Shown: positions 33,540 through 43,329 of the stretch, piece after piece
Layout: every line of letters begins with the position of its first letter
Position numbering within the stretch: the stretch's first letter is position 1
DNA from: Bacteroidota bacterium
Lineage (GTDB): Bacteria > Bacteroidota > Bacteroidia > Bacteroidales > Bacteroidaceae
Length of the DNA: 52,992 nt
Assembly (NCBI GenBank): GCA_023425865.1
Contig: JAFABV010000063.1
Location: 1-52,992 of the forward strand
Direction: 5' to 3'
Made by a program: the position numbers and the translations under genes
The notes under the pieces: model-generated
Told to the model about the DNA's origin: nothing
Database searches by the model: none
What the model saw: only the letters and a program-made list of their open reading frames with translations

Positions 33540-33911
33540 ATGCGTAAGGGTATGACAAGAAACCTGCTGCCTATGGCCTTGCTCCTGATGGTAATGCTGC
33601 TCACGGCTTGTGGGCGCGACAGCAAGGAGCGTGGCCTGGCGAGCGACTTCATGGAACAGAGCCTTGGGGTGAAGGAGTATGACGTGGTGAAATGGTCGGC
33701 TGTCGATTCTACTTTTTTCGTCTCCGACTCTATGCTGCAGGTGATGCGCGCTCAGGCCGCGTCTAAGATACGTGGCGAGGTACACTATGTGGCACCGACG
33801 CCTAAATTGCTCTACCTCAACCTTCGTTATGCCGTAGGTAAAGACACCTTGGCGCGAACGTTCTATTTTGATGACAGAGCAAGTGGCATTGTAGGTTTCA
33901 AAGACAACTAA
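33540..33911 (+). CDS. Small predicted lipoprotein
   Basis: 123 aa from the ATG at 33540 (ATG at 33552 also possible). The signal peptide MALLLMVMLLTACG has a lipobox (LLTAC). The mature part is about 95 residues, with VVKWSAVDSTFFVSDSMLQV and PTPKLLYLNLRYAVGKDTLARTF; the latter is a beta-type segment. The family is not recognised. It overlaps no other gene and precedes a strong terminator. Confidence 0.8.
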   Translation: MRKGMTRNLLPMALLLMVMLLTACGRDSKERGLASDFMEQSLGVKEYDVVKWSAVDSTFFVSDSMLQVMRAQAASKIRGEVHYVAPTPKLLYLNLRYAVGKDTLARTFYFDDRASGIVGFKDN

Positions 33912-33950
33912 AGGACAGTAACGCTCCTTTACAATTAACGATACACAATG

Positions 33951-33998
33951 GGTTTGCCAGGGTAAGGTCTGATGAGACACCCTGGCAAACCTTTTTTT
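33951..33998 (+). terminator. Rho-independent terminator of the pepD unit
   Basis: GGTTTGCCAGGGT (33951-33963) pairs perfectly with ACCCTGGCAAACC (33979-33991), followed by seven T. Confidence 0.95.
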
Positions 33999-34014
33999 AT
34001 TCAGAATTATACAA

Positions 34015-34570
34015 GCTGTTGAACTCTTACAGAGTCCGTAAACATCCGGTATGGCGGTCAGACAGGGTTGGTGCGAAGCGCCAACCCTGCCCTATCAAGG
34101 GTTGAACCCCTTCGGGGGTAGGAGGATTCTGTGGCTGCGTATGGTATGGAGATCATAGAGGTTGCCACGCAGAGGGTGTGTGTTGCCGCAGGTGTTTTTA
34201 GGGGGTAATCGGGGGAGGATGTGTCGCACGCGGGTGTTTTTGGGCACGCAGAGCCGCTGAGGATATGGAGCTATGCCGCTCACGGCGAGAGGGCCTGCGG
34301 CCTGAGGAGAAATGGGAGGCAGAGACGCAGAGAGGGGAACTTTTGCCTCCACGAGGCAAATAATCTCGTGAGTGTTTGGCGGGCATGTGGTGGCGCAGAG
34401 TATCCGGAGGTATGCCGCTCACGGTGAGAGGGCCGCCAGCGGCCAGAGGAGGAATGGAAGGCTGGTTCCGTTCCATCTGCCCATCGCGACGCGATGTTCC
34501 GCCCTATCAAGGTGCGCGGGATGGCAATTCTGAGTCTTCTGTGCAATCCGTAGTTCAAAATATTTACGGC
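34015..34570 (-). repeat. GC-rich dispersed intergenic repeat, copy 2 (inverted)
   Basis: The reverse complement carries the blocks of copies 1 and 3: GAATTGCCATCC, ACCTTGATAG, GGAACATCGC, CCTCTCACCGTGAGCGGCAT, CTCTGCGTCTCTGC and CTCCTACCCCCGAAGGGGTT. It ends with the ACTCTGTAAGAGTTCAAC motif. The sequence between 34571 and 34717 is non-coding and unrecognised. Within the copy, GGCCGC and GGCCT-type short palindromes repeat every 100-200 bp. Confidence 0.85.
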
Positions 34571-34717
34571 AGCCAGCGACAAGCCTCTTCGGAGCACATC
34601 ACGGTGGAACACCCTCACGGCCTTGCTCTCCGCCTTTTCACAGAACCGGCATGAGGCTCGCAAGTTGTCGTAATAAATCAGCGACGCGCCGATAATAACA
34701 TGATAAGCGGCAACACT

Positions 34718-37700
34718 CTACTTATCTTCCGTCTTTGGTGCCGGTGGAGGCGTGACCTTCGCCTTTTTGGGCTTCAGTCCGAAGAGCTCGCGCAGGCTGG
34801 TGAAGTCTTTCTTGAAAATAAATCCTATGCCCTGGGTGTTGAGCGAGTTGCGTGTAAAGTACCGGTCATCGGTCTGGTTGTAGACATGGATGCTGATGTT
34901 GCCGCTGGGAATGATGAGATATTTCACGTCGAAGTCACCGATGAATGACGTGGTGGCATTGGCGTTGTCACGGTAGCCAAACTGTCCGTCTATCAGCAAC
35001 CGGTTGTTAAGCAGTCGTCCACTTAGCAGTCCCTCGTATTCGGCGTTGTTCCATCCCTCGTCGCCCGTGGATATGTTGGCGCCGAAGTTCCAGTTGGTGT
35101 TATTGACCACCGAGCTGATGACATTGTTGATTTGCTGACTGATCTGACCGCTGAGCAGGCTCTGCAGGGCCAGGCTCGTCTGGCTGTCGGAGGCACCGCC
35201 CGTAGAGGCGTTGTTGGACCCTTGGGAGTAGAAGCGGCCCACGGCGAGCAGATAGAGCACCTGCTGGTTCATCTCCTCCTCGCTGTTGATGAGGCTATAA
35301 ATCATCTGTTTGGCGTCATTGCCCACGGTGGGCATGTCAAGGCTGAAGTCTACCTTGGGCGAGTTAGGAGTGCCGGTGATATTCATCAGACAGTTTACGC
35401 GGATGTTATTGCCCGAGAAGCTACGGCCTATTTGCAGGTCGGAGAGGCTCACCGAGTTGACGATATACTGTGCGTTGAGGTTGAGCATGGCATTGTATGG
35501 GTCGCCGCCGAAGACAATCGTTCCGCCATGCATAAATTCAAACTCTTTCTTGATGACATTCTGTATGGTCAGTTTGTAAAGGCCGTGGTCCACGGTATAG
35601 GTGCCGAAGATGTCGAGTCCGCCTTTGTTATAATAGGTGGCGCGCAGACCTCCAGTGCCATTGAGCGTGATATAGTCGCCCGATGCCTTGTCCATGATGA
35701 TTTTCATCGTGGCATCGGTTACGGCGTTGATGAGGAAGTTGATATGTATGTCGGTGGGTATGTTTACCTTATTGTCGTCGCTGTCGTCAGAGAGAGGCCG
35801 GGCGAAAGGCGAGTGTACGCGGATAGAGTCATAGGCCATCGAGTCGCGCGACACCCACTGGATAAGCTCCTGGTTGCTGACTTGGTCGGGACTTGATATG
35901 TCGTATACCAGTTGCGTGCCCTTGGTAGGAGTAACGTTCAGGTCGATGTTGACCTCTCCGGGCTTGCCCTTGATGCCCACCTGTCCGGTGCCGTATACCG
36001 TGCCATAGAACGTACTGCCGTCAGTGCCATTCCAGTCATAGCACAGGAAATGGTCGGCACGTATGCCCAGGTCGTATGACATGCGTGAGAGATGGTTGTG
36101 GTACACGCTGCCGTCGATAACCCCGATGTTGCCATTTCGGTCGAATATGGTGTCATTGGCAAAGGCTATTTCGTTGACGTGCAGGCGTATGGTGTCGTTG
36201 TGCAGCGTGTATCGGGTGTTGAGTGGCGTGATAGTGGCCTGTCCGTTGGCCACCACCGTACCCGTGAGGTTCAGTTGCTTCAGGTCTCCGCTCAGGCGAA
36301 GGTTGCCGGTGGCGGTGAGGTCAGAGTTGCTCATGAAGCTGGAGCAGAGCGTCTCTAAGAATTCGCCGCGTGTCTTGTCGGCCTTGATGTCGAGGTCAAT
36401 GTAATTGCGCTTGATCGACACGTAGCCATTGACCAGTGTACTCCTTACGGCGGACGGTCCTTGTTGCATGCGCATGGTGTCGAGGGCGTTGGCGTCGATG
36501 TCTATCTGTCCTAATTGCGTGTTCCATTTTACATCGGCATATAGCGTACCTAATCGGCCGTCAAGCATTTTGAACTCGTCGACCGTTAGGCTGGCCTTTG
36601 CCTCCGGCTCGTCAAATATTTTAGAGATATAGGCCTTTCCCGAGGCATATCCGCTGAAGTCCACGGAGTGGAAGTTCACCAAGTCGAGCACATAGCTCAC
36701 GTTCACTTCATTCAGGTCGACGGTGAGCGAGTCGTCGGTGCCCTTGATGGCGGCGCCGTTGACCAGCACGTGCTGTCGGCCGTGGGTGAGGGCAAAGCGG
36801 TTGACCTCCAGATGGTTTTTGCTGTAGATGATGTTAGACGGGTGAATGGTAAATATCGTGTCGCCAACGACCAGTTCCGACTCGTCGATATTGAGACGCG
36901 CCTCGGCCTTACCGTCGGCGTTGAGGCCAAACTGTGTCACGGTGTTAAGCCGTCCTGTCATGCGCTGCTTGGCGGCGTGGTTGTCGAGGGTCAGCACCGA
37001 TACCAGTTGGTTGTCGCGTGCCTCGGCCTCCACACGGTAGTCGGCCCCTACGCCGTTCTTGCCTATTTTCGTGAGGCTCAGGTCAGCGTCAAACTGTGTC
37101 TCGTTGGAGTTGATCACTACCGAAACGTATTGGTAATGGCCATCGTTATACACCACGTCGGGCATGAGGGCATTGACAAAGAGTTGTCCCGAGCGGTTGC
37201 TCATGCGCCCCTCGATACGCATGGGCGCAAGCAAGTCGATCTTCATGTCGAAAAACTGGCGTAGCCAGTCGCCCCGAGTAATCTCGGCCTTCATGGCGAA
37301 GTCGTTACCGTTTACCGGTCGGTATTTCAGCGACGTGAGTTGCTGTATACTGGGTAATTTCTTTACCAAGGCATTGGCCACGCTTTGCAGCAATGTGCCG
37401 TAGTCGTAGCGCCCGGTCAGCTCTGCCGTGGCAAAGTCGCTGTTGAGGGTGAGGAAGTGTCCTTTTGTGTTGTTACCCGCGTGGATTCTCAGGGAGTCGA
37501 GCGCGTAGGTGCCACTCGCCGAGGTCATGGTGAAATTGTCTACGGTGAGGCTGCCGTCGGCGGTGTTGAAGTCGCGCCCTTTGAAGTCAGCCACGATATG
37601 CGCGCTGTAGGCTGCCGTGGCAAACTTCCCGCCAAAGAGGTTTAGCGGTGAGGGGTTGAAATGTTTGATGTTGGCGGTGAGGTTGACCAATGGCGTTTTG

Positions 37701-39208
37701 GCGTTGGTGTTGAGCGCGCCGACAATGTCTGCCGCCACATTCGGGTCATCGATGTTGAACTTACCGTTGAAGGCACCGTTTCGTGCCGTTCCGTCGATGC
37801 TGACGTTGTGGTAAGCGTATCCTTTGTAGTCGAATCGGTTTACGTTGCCCACGGCCACGTAATTCTTCTGCTTGATATTTCCGCGAAGCTTGATGTTGGT
37901 GGCCAGCGTGCCAAATTTGTCATCGGCCAGCAGCTGCCTGAGGTTGAACCCTTGCGTTTCTATCTTTGCCATGAGATTGTCGCCTCGGTGTGCCAGGTCT
38001 ACGCGTGCGTCTCCGGCTCCCGAACGCAGATGACCGCGTGTTGACAGGTCGGTGCCATATCCGCCCACGCTGCCCCGATAGCTGATGTTGCCGAGGCGCA
38101 CCACGGCAGCGGGAATCTTGCCGGCAAACATTTCCAATCCTTCGGCATTGACCGTGAGGTCGTTGATGTTGGCCACCCAGCGAGGCACCTTGTCCTGATA
38201 GTTCAGCGAGCCGTCGAGCGCCAGGTGAATGTCGGTGGCGGAGTGCAGCGTGGAGGGAAGCCCTTGCTGCGGTACGCCCATTTCCAAGTGCTTTACACGC
38301 ACGCCCATGCTCGTGCTGTTGAAGTCGGCGGCGAGCACCACAGGCCGGGTATAGGTTTTCAGTACAGGGAGTAGGGGGGCGAAGTCGGCCGGTGTGACGA
38401 CCGACTGCTGTATGCTTCCCTCGTATTGCAGCGACGGCATCTCCAACTTGTTGTCCATGAAGCGGTAGGAGGCGGTGATGTCGCCCAGGGCAAGGGCGGT
38501 GTGCGGAAGCTCTAAGTAGAAGCCATGCAGTTCCGCGTGTTTGCGGTTGGCCACGGCCTTGAATTGCAATGCTTTGATGTGCAAGCCCGAGGACTCAGAG
38601 AGGCTCAGTTTTTTGACGTTCAGGTTCAGTGAGTCGGCGGTGAGTTTGTTGAGCATGATGTGCGAGCTCAGTTCGCGTACATGTACATGCCATGGGGTCA
38701 GCTTGTCGGCGTGGGGCTTGTCAAGTTGGTCATAGCTGATTTCGCCGTGCCGGATGATGATACTCTGGATGGCCAGATTGAGGGGTGTCTTCTGCTTTGT
38801 GGTGTCTTTTGAAGCTAGTGAGTCGAGCACAAACTGGAAGTTGGGCTTGGCTTGGGCAGATGTTTTGTAGAGACGGGCTTTCAGACTGAATAGCTGCGCG
38901 GAGTTGATGGTGATTTCTCCCTTGGCCAAGGCCAGATAATCGAGTTTGGCCGAGACGCGCGACGATTGCAGCATCATCTTGCCGCGCTGGTCGCGGATTC
39001 GCACGTCGTCGATAATAATACGGTTGAGAAATCCTAAGTCGATACGCCCCACCTGCACCTTCGTGCCTAACTTCTTAGACAACACCGAAGCCACCGTGGA
39101 GCCAATCTTTGACTGCACGGAGGGGATATGGATCAAGATGCCTGTGGCCAGAAACAGCCCGGCTATCGTCCATATCAGGGCATTAATGGTATGTTTAGTC
39201 TTTGTCAA
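34718..39208 (-). CDS. TamB/AsmA-like giant translocation-barrel protein (DUF490)
   Basis: A 1496-aa protein. One N-terminal membrane anchor (about 9-29, ALIWTIAGLFLATGILIHI), then more than 1000 residues of beta-rich AsmA/TamB-like repeats forming a periplasmic groove. The C-terminal DUF490 domain shows QVSNQELIQWVSRDS, FEFMHGGTIVFGGDPYNAMLN and LYLLAVGRFYSQG, with an R-L-L-N-N-R-L barrel end. Such proteins bridge inner and outer membranes for lipid transport or barrel assembly. It is monocistronic. The -7 box and composite element B lie upstream. Confidence 0.92.
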   Translation of the reverse strand: MTKTKHTINALIWTIAGLFLATGILIHIPSVQSKIGSTVASVLSKKLGTKVQVGRIDLGFLNRIIIDDVRIRDQRGKMMLQSSRVSAKLDYLALAKGEITINSAQLFSLKARLYKTSAQAKPNFQFVLDSLASKDTTKQKTPLNLAIQSIIIRHGEISYDQLDKPHADKLTPWHVHVRELSSHIMLNKLTADSLNLNVKKLSLSESSGLHIKALQFKAVANRKHAELHGFYLELPHTALALGDITASYRFMDNKLEMPSLQYEGSIQQSVVTPADFAPLLPVLKTYTRPVVLAADFNSTSMGVRVKHLEMGVPQQGLPSTLHSATDIHLALDGSLNYQDKVPRWVANINDLTVNAEGLEMFAGKIPAAVVRLGNISYRGSVGGYGTDLSTRGHLRSGAGDARVDLAHRGDNLMAKIETQGFNLRQLLADDKFGTLATNIKLRGNIKQKNYVAVGNVNRFDYKGYAYHNVSIDGTARNGAFNGKFNIDDPNVAADIVGALNTNAKTPLVNLTANIKHFNPSPLNLFGGKFATAAYSAHIVADFKGRDFNTADGSLTVDNFTMTSASGTYALDSLRIHAGNNTKGHFLTLNSDFATAELTGRYDYGTLLQSVANALVKKLPSIQQLTSLKYRPVNGNDFAMKAEITRGDWLRQFFDMKIDLLAPMRIEGRMSNRSGQLFVNALMPDVVYNDGHYQYVSVVINSNETQFDADLSLTKIGKNGVGADYRVEAEARDNQLVSVLTLDNHAAKQRMTGRLNTVTQFGLNADGKAEARLNIDESELVVGDTIFTIHPSNIIYSKNHLEVNRFALTHGRQHVLVNGAAIKGTDDSLTVDLNEVNVSYVLDLVNFHSVDFSGYASGKAYISKIFDEPEAKASLTVDEFKMLDGRLGTLYADVKWNTQLGQIDIDANALDTMRMQQGPSAVRSTLVNGYVSIKRNYIDLDIKADKTRGEFLETLCSSFMSNSDLTATGNLRLSGDLKQLNLTGTVVANGQATITPLNTRYTLHNDTIRLHVNEIAFANDTIFDRNGNIGVIDGSVYHNHLSRMSYDLGIRADHFLCYDWNGTDGSTFYGTVYGTGQVGIKGKPGEVNIDLNVTPTKGTQLVYDISSPDQVSNQELIQWVSRDSMAYDSIRVHSPFARPLSDDSDDNKVNIPTDIHINFLINAVTDATMKIIMDKASGDYITLNGTGGLRATYYNKGGLDIFGTYTVDHGLYKLTIQNVIKKEFEFMHGGTIVFGGDPYNAMLNLNAQYIVNSVSLSDLQIGRSFSGNNIRVNCLMNITGTPNSPKVDFSLDMPTVGNDAKQMIYSLINSEEEMNQQVLYLLAVGRFYSQGSNNASTGGASDSQTSLALQSLLSGQISQQINNVISSVVNNTNWNFGANISTGDEGWNNAEYEGLLSGRLLNNRLLIDGQFGYRDNANATTSFIGDFDVKYLIIPSGNISIHVYNQTDDRYFTRNSLNTQGIGFIFKKDFTSLRELFGLKPKKAKVTPPPAPKTEDK

Positions 39209-39216
39209 TGTGGATG

Positions 39217-39224
39217 CAAAGATA
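39217..39224 (-). promoter_or_regulatory. -7 box of the TamB-like gene
   Basis: The minus strand reads TATCTTTG, just 9 bp before the start codon; the leader would be very short. -33 is unclear. Confidence 0.6.
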
Positions 39225-39265
39225 TGAAATAAAGTTGAAAAGTGACGTCTACCGCTTATATTTTA

Positions 39266-39603
39266 TACGCGAGTTCGGGATAAGATGAGCATGCAAACAG
39301 TTTTATCCGTATCCACATACCCGCCGTGGCGTCTTGCCCCAAGCCACCATCTTGGCCACAGTGACCACCCCGCACATCGCCCCATCTCCATGCCTACGCC
39401 CAACCGTTCGCACCCTACAGCCTGATCATTCTATATAAAACCATGCGATGGTTCTATATAAAACTATCCGATAGTTCTATATAAAACCATCCGATGGTTC
39501 TATATGAAACCATCCAGCGACTTGGAGCTTCTCATTGAGCCCGCCCGCCCTTGCCATAGGCGCGGAGGGCGGTTGAAACGACAGCTTTGGGGCGCATAAC
39601 TGC
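39266..39603 (-). repeat. Composite intergenic element, copy B
   Basis: Reverse-complement counterpart of 20840-21283, without about 105 bases. Boundaries agree: one end at CGCGTA beside the promoter of the adjacent gene, the other at GCAGTTATG. Similarity is high across both flanks of its 23-bp array. No open frame is shared by both copies in a convincing way. Confidence 0.88.
39424..39515. repeat. 23-bp palindrome array, locus 4 (4 units)
   Basis: Four 23-bp units start at 39424, 39447, 39470 and 39493, with typical core GATGGTTCTATATAAAA. They sit inside composite element B. The remaining stretch to 39824 holds no gene. Confidence 0.9.
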
Positions 39604-39824
39604 CCCGTTTGTCATGCCTGACCTTATGATTTACGGCAATATTCGCGGGCGGGTATTTCGGGTCGAGGCCCAATGCAGTCAGTTTGCGACTGTCATGGCA
39701 GATGGGGGCGTGATATTCGCGCACGCGTCTCTAATGCATCCGGTTGGGGTTGTTATCTCGTCGCTGCAGCCGACTTGGAATGTTATTTTTTGGAAAAACG
39801 TTAGGCGGTTACAGAGTTTTTTTG

Positions 39825-39832
39825 TAAGTTTG
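39825..39832 (+). promoter_or_regulatory. -7 box of the TetR-family gene
   Basis: TAAGTTTG matches TAnnTTTG, 18 bp before the start codon. -33 is not evident. Confidence 0.6.
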
Positions 39833-39850
39833 CAGCGTAATTGATAATAG

Positions 39851-40483
39851 ATGAGGCAGATGAACAACAATAATACTCCTACCGCTTATCGTCAACAACT
39901 GCGCAAGCGCATACTCGATGTGGCCGCGCAGGAGTTTCGCACCAAGGGCATAAAGTCTGTAAAGATGGATGATATAGCTAACTTGTTGTCCATTTCCAAG
40001 CGCACGCTTTACGAAATCTACGATAACAAGGAGCAGTTGCTCATGGAAAGCGTCAGGGAGGAATTTCAGGACTTTGACCGCAGTATGCAGGAAGTTTGCG
40101 ATAATCCTGACCTGAATGTCATCGACGTGGTGATAGAGTTCTACAAGTTGAAGATACGCAGGATGTCGATGGTTGTCCCTACTTACTATTATGATTTGCA
40201 GAAATATCCGGATATACTCGACTGGCTCAACAGTCAGCGTAGCCAGCGCCAGTCTGAGTCGACGAAATTCTACGAGCAGGGAATCAGTGAGGGGCTGTTT
40301 CGCAGTGACGTCAACTATGATTTGATATCCGATGTGAGCAATGGGGTGATGGATTATGTGATGGAGCAACAACTCTATACGCGCTACCCGTTGACAGAGA
40401 TTTTCCGTAATGTTGTCTTGCTCTATATCAGGGGGTTCTGCACCGTGAAGGGTGTTGAGGAACTGCAGAAGCATGGGCTCTGA
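39851..40483 (+). CDS. TetR/AcrR-family transcriptional regulator
   Basis: A 210-aa protein. The N-terminal helix-turn-helix domain reads RILDVAAQEFRTKGIKSVKM then DDIANLLSISKRTLYEIYDN, followed by KEQLLMESV. The C-terminal ligand-binding region (about 70-210) is not assignable. Such proteins usually repress nearby genes and respond to small molecules. Its neighbours are the TamB-like gene (divergent) and the nqr operon (downstream, same strand, 272 bp away); either could be a target, but no operator was identified. Confidence 0.92.
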   Translation: MRQMNNNNTPTAYRQQLRKRILDVAAQEFRTKGIKSVKMDDIANLLSISKRTLYEIYDNKEQLLMESVREEFQDFDRSMQEVCDNPDLNVIDVVIEFYKLKIRRMSMVVPTYYYDLQKYPDILDWLNSQRSQRQSESTKFYEQGISEGLFRSDVNYDLISDVSNGVMDYVMEQQLYTRYPLTEIFRNVVLLYIRGFCTVKGVEELQKHGL

Positions 40484-40591
40484 GGAGAGCCTATTAGCCC
40501 CGATTGTTCAGTGGGTTTTACAATGTCCGCGTGTTTGCATTGATATTTGTGAATTTTTGCGCAAATCGTAGGGCTTTCCATTTTTTTTATG

Positions 40592-40599
40592 TAAGTTTG
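40592..40599 (+). promoter_or_regulatory. -7 box of the nqr operon
   Basis: TAAGTTTG on the plus strand predicts a long leader of about 150 nt before nqrA. Confidence 0.6.
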
Positions 40600-40665
40600 C
40601 ATAGGTTTAACCCACGTTCTGGTCAGTATTGGCGTGGTCTGTGTCAGGGCAGCTAATGCAAGCAA

Positions 40666-40722
40666 ATCTGGTTGGCGGTTTATTCCGGTTCAGCCAGATG
40701 ATTGGTTTTGTGGTAAGCCAAC
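40666..40722 (+). other. Two hairpins in the nqr leader
   Basis: ATCTGGTTG (40666-40674) pairs with CAGCCAGAT (40691-40699), with one G-U pair. TTGGTTT (40703-40709) pairs with AAGCCAA (40716-40722). They could be regulatory structure or chance; no known riboswitch is recognised. Confidence 0.3.
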
Positions 40723-40755
40723 CTATCGATAACAACTAACAATTATAATTTTTCT

Positions 40756-42108
40756 ATGGCAAATGTAATTAAGTTGCGAAAAGGCTTAAACATTAACCTC
40801 AAGGGTAAGGCAGAGAAAAAGTTGGTGCTGACGGCAGCCTCGGAAGAGTATGCGTTGATTCCCGCTGATTTTCCTGGTCTCACTCCGAAGGTTGTTGTCA
40901 AGGAAGGAGACCATGTCCTTGCCGGTGAAGCCCTTTTCCAAGACAAGGCATGCCCAGATGTAACGTTTGCGTCGCCGGTGAGTGGCACGGTTACTGCCGT
41001 GCTGCGTGGTGACCGCCGCAAGTTGCTGTGTGTGAAAGTCAAGGCCGACAAAGAGCAACAAAGCCATGATTATGGCAAACGCGATGTGGCATCCCTCGAT
41101 GCTGAGGGTGTGACCAGCGGTCTGCTCGAAGCAGGCCTGTTCGGCTATATCAACCAGCTGCCCTACGCAGTATCGACAACACCCGATACTAAGCCGCGGG
41201 GCATTTTTGTTTCTGTACTGCGCGACATGCCGCTTGCCGCCGACTTCGAGATGGAGTATGAGGGTAATGAGGCCGCTTTCCAGACTGGTCTTACCGCCCT
41301 TTCGCGTATTGCCCCCGTGCATGTGGGCTTGGGCAGCAAGCAAGCCGGCAGCGCATTGTCACAGCTGAAGGATGTGGAGACTTATGTATTTGATGGTCCT
41401 TGTCCCGCGGGCAATGTTGGTGTGCAGGTGAATCATATTGCCCCCATGAACAAGGGTGAGGTGGTTTGGACGGTTGATCCCACTGCCGTGATTTTCTTCG
41501 GACGTCTGTTCCTTACCGGTAAGGTAGATCTGACACGCACGATTGCCATTGCAGGCAGTAGGGTGAAGAATCCCGTATATACCAAGGCACTGGTGGGCAC
41601 GCCGCTGAGCGATATCCTCAAGGGACAGCTCAACGAGGGCGACAACAACCGCATCATCAATGGAAACCCGCTGACCGGGCGCAAGGCTTCTGCGGCCGAC
41701 TTCCTTGGCGCGCACACCTCTGAGGTGACCGTTATACCCGAAGGCGACGACCGTGACGAGATGTTCGGATGGATTATGCCCCGCACCAACGACTTCTCCG
41801 TGTCGAGAAGTTATCTGTCGTGGCTGTTCGGAAGCAAGCGCGAGTACGACCTCGACGCGCGCATCAAGGGCGGCAAGCGCCACATGATCATGAGTGGCGA
41901 GTACGATAAGGTGCTGCCCATGGACATCTTGGGCGAGTATCTCATCAAGGCCATCATCGCCGCCGACATCGACAAGCAGGAGGAGTTGGGCATCTACGAG
42001 GTGGCTCCCGAAGACTTTGCCCTGGCCGAATTTGTCGACTCATCGAAGTTGCCGCTGCAGAAGATTGTCAGGGAGGGCCTCGATATTCTGCGTAAGGAGA
42101 ATGCGTAG
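40756..42108 (+). CDS. nqrA: Na+-translocating NADH:quinone reductase subunit A
   Basis: A 450-aa soluble subunit on the cytoplasmic side, the quinone-side partner of NqrB. The N-terminal lipoyl-like region is LRKGLNINLKGKAEKKL, followed by PADFPGLTPKVVVKEGDHV and FASPVSGTVTAVLRGDRR. The central domain has HVGLGSKQAG and FFGRLFLTGKVDLTRTIAIAG. The C-terminus contains FSVSRSYLSWLFG. First gene of the complete nqrABCDEF operon. The enzyme couples NADH oxidation to Na+ export. Confidence 0.97.
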   Translation: MANVIKLRKGLNINLKGKAEKKLVLTAASEEYALIPADFPGLTPKVVVKEGDHVLAGEALFQDKACPDVTFASPVSGTVTAVLRGDRRKLLCVKVKADKEQQSHDYGKRDVASLDAEGVTSGLLEAGLFGYINQLPYAVSTTPDTKPRGIFVSVLRDMPLAADFEMEYEGNEAAFQTGLTALSRIAPVHVGLGSKQAGSALSQLKDVETYVFDGPCPAGNVGVQVNHIAPMNKGEVVWTVDPTAVIFFGRLFLTGKVDLTRTIAIAGSRVKNPVYTKALVGTPLSDILKGQLNEGDNNRIINGNPLTGRKASAADFLGAHTSEVTVIPEGDDRDEMFGWIMPRTNDFSVSRSYLSWLFGSKREYDLDARIKGGKRHMIMSGEYDKVLPMDILGEYLIKAIIAADIDKQEELGIYEVAPEDFALAEFVDSSKLPLQKIVREGLDILRKENA

Positions 42109-42156
42109 GTTACCGTCTGACCTCTATTTTTTAGCACAAAACAATTATCTGAAAAT

Positions 42157-43317
42157 ATGAATGCTTTAAAAAAATATTTCGATCGCATCAGGCCTAACTT
42201 TGAGGAGGGAGGGAAGCTGCACGCCTTCCATAGCATGTACGACGGCTTCGAGACCTTCATGTTCGTACCCAATACGACCTCGACCTCTGGCTCTAACATT
42301 CACGATGCTATCGACTCAAAGCGTATCATGAGCTTTGTGGTCATCGCCTTGGTACCCGCGTTGCTCTTTGGTATGTACAACGTGGGCTATCAGAATGCCC
42401 TTGCCGCCGGCAAGTTGGCAGAGACCAGCTTCTGGGCCATGTTCTTCTATGGCTTCCTTGCCGTGCTGCCCAAGATTCTGGTGAGCTACATCGTAGGTCT
42501 GGGCATTGAGTTTGCCTGGGCGCAGTGGAAGCACGAGGAGATACAAGAAGGCTTCCTGGTGTCAGGTATGCTTATTCCACTGATTATCCCGGTGAGCACT
42601 CCGCTGTGGATGCTGGCATTGGCAGTGGCTTTTGCCGTTATCTTTGCCAAAGAGATCTTTGGTGGTACGGGCATGAACGTGTTTAACGTGGCCATTACCG
42701 TACGTATGTTCCTCTTCTTCTCATACCCCGCCTCGATGACGGGCGATAAGGTATGGGTGGCCACCGATTCCATCTTCGGACTGGGTTATACCTTGCCCGA
42801 CGCCTTCACCGCTGCCACGCCGTTGGGCGAGATGGCACTGGGCCATGCCCCCCATGCCAGCATGTTCGACATGATTGTGGGCTTTATTCCCGGTTCTATC
42901 GGTGAAACCTCGGTTATCGCCATCGCCTTAGGCGGCTTGCTGCTGCTCTTAACGGGTATTGCCAGTTGGCGTACTATGCTCAGCGTCTTCGTAGGCGGTA
43001 TCGTCATGGCGTTGATCTTTACGGCTACCGGTCAGACTCCGATGGCCTGGTATGAGCATATTGTGTTGGGTGGCTTCTGCTTTGGTGCCGTATTCATGGC
43101 CACAGACCCGGTGACCTCAGCACGTACCTACACAGGACAGTATATCTATGGTTTCCTCATCGGTGCCATGGCCATCATTGTCAGGGTGATGAACCCCGGT
43201 TATCCCGAAGGCATGATGATGGCGATATTCTTTGGTAATATGCTGGCGCCGCTGTTCGACTACTTTGTCGTGCAGTCGAATATCTCTAAGCGAGCTAAAC
43301 GCACAAATAATAAATAA
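42157..43317 (+). CDS. nqrB: Na+-translocating NADH:quinone reductase subunit B
   Basis: A 386-aa protein with about ten membrane segments. The covalent FMN site is T251 in PGSIGETSVIA. RMFLFFSYPASMTGDKVW and FMATDPVTSARTYTGQ are characteristic. It carries FMN and the riboflavin/quinone-linked Na+ path. It lies 48 bp after nqrA. Confidence 0.96.
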   Translation: MNALKKYFDRIRPNFEEGGKLHAFHSMYDGFETFMFVPNTTSTSGSNIHDAIDSKRIMSFVVIALVPALLFGMYNVGYQNALAAGKLAETSFWAMFFYGFLAVLPKILVSYIVGLGIEFAWAQWKHEEIQEGFLVSGMLIPLIIPVSTPLWMLALAVAFAVIFAKEIFGGTGMNVFNVAITVRMFLFFSYPASMTGDKVWVATDSIFGLGYTLPDAFTAATPLGEMALGHAPHASMFDMIVGFIPGSIGETSVIAIALGGLLLLLTGIASWRTMLSVFVGGIVMALIFTATGQTPMAWYEHIVLGGFCFGAVFMATDPVTSARTYTGQYIYGFLIGAMAIIVRVMNPGYPEGMMMAIFFGNMLAPLFDYFVVQSNISKRAKRTNNK

Positions 43318-43329
43318 GGAGGACAACGC

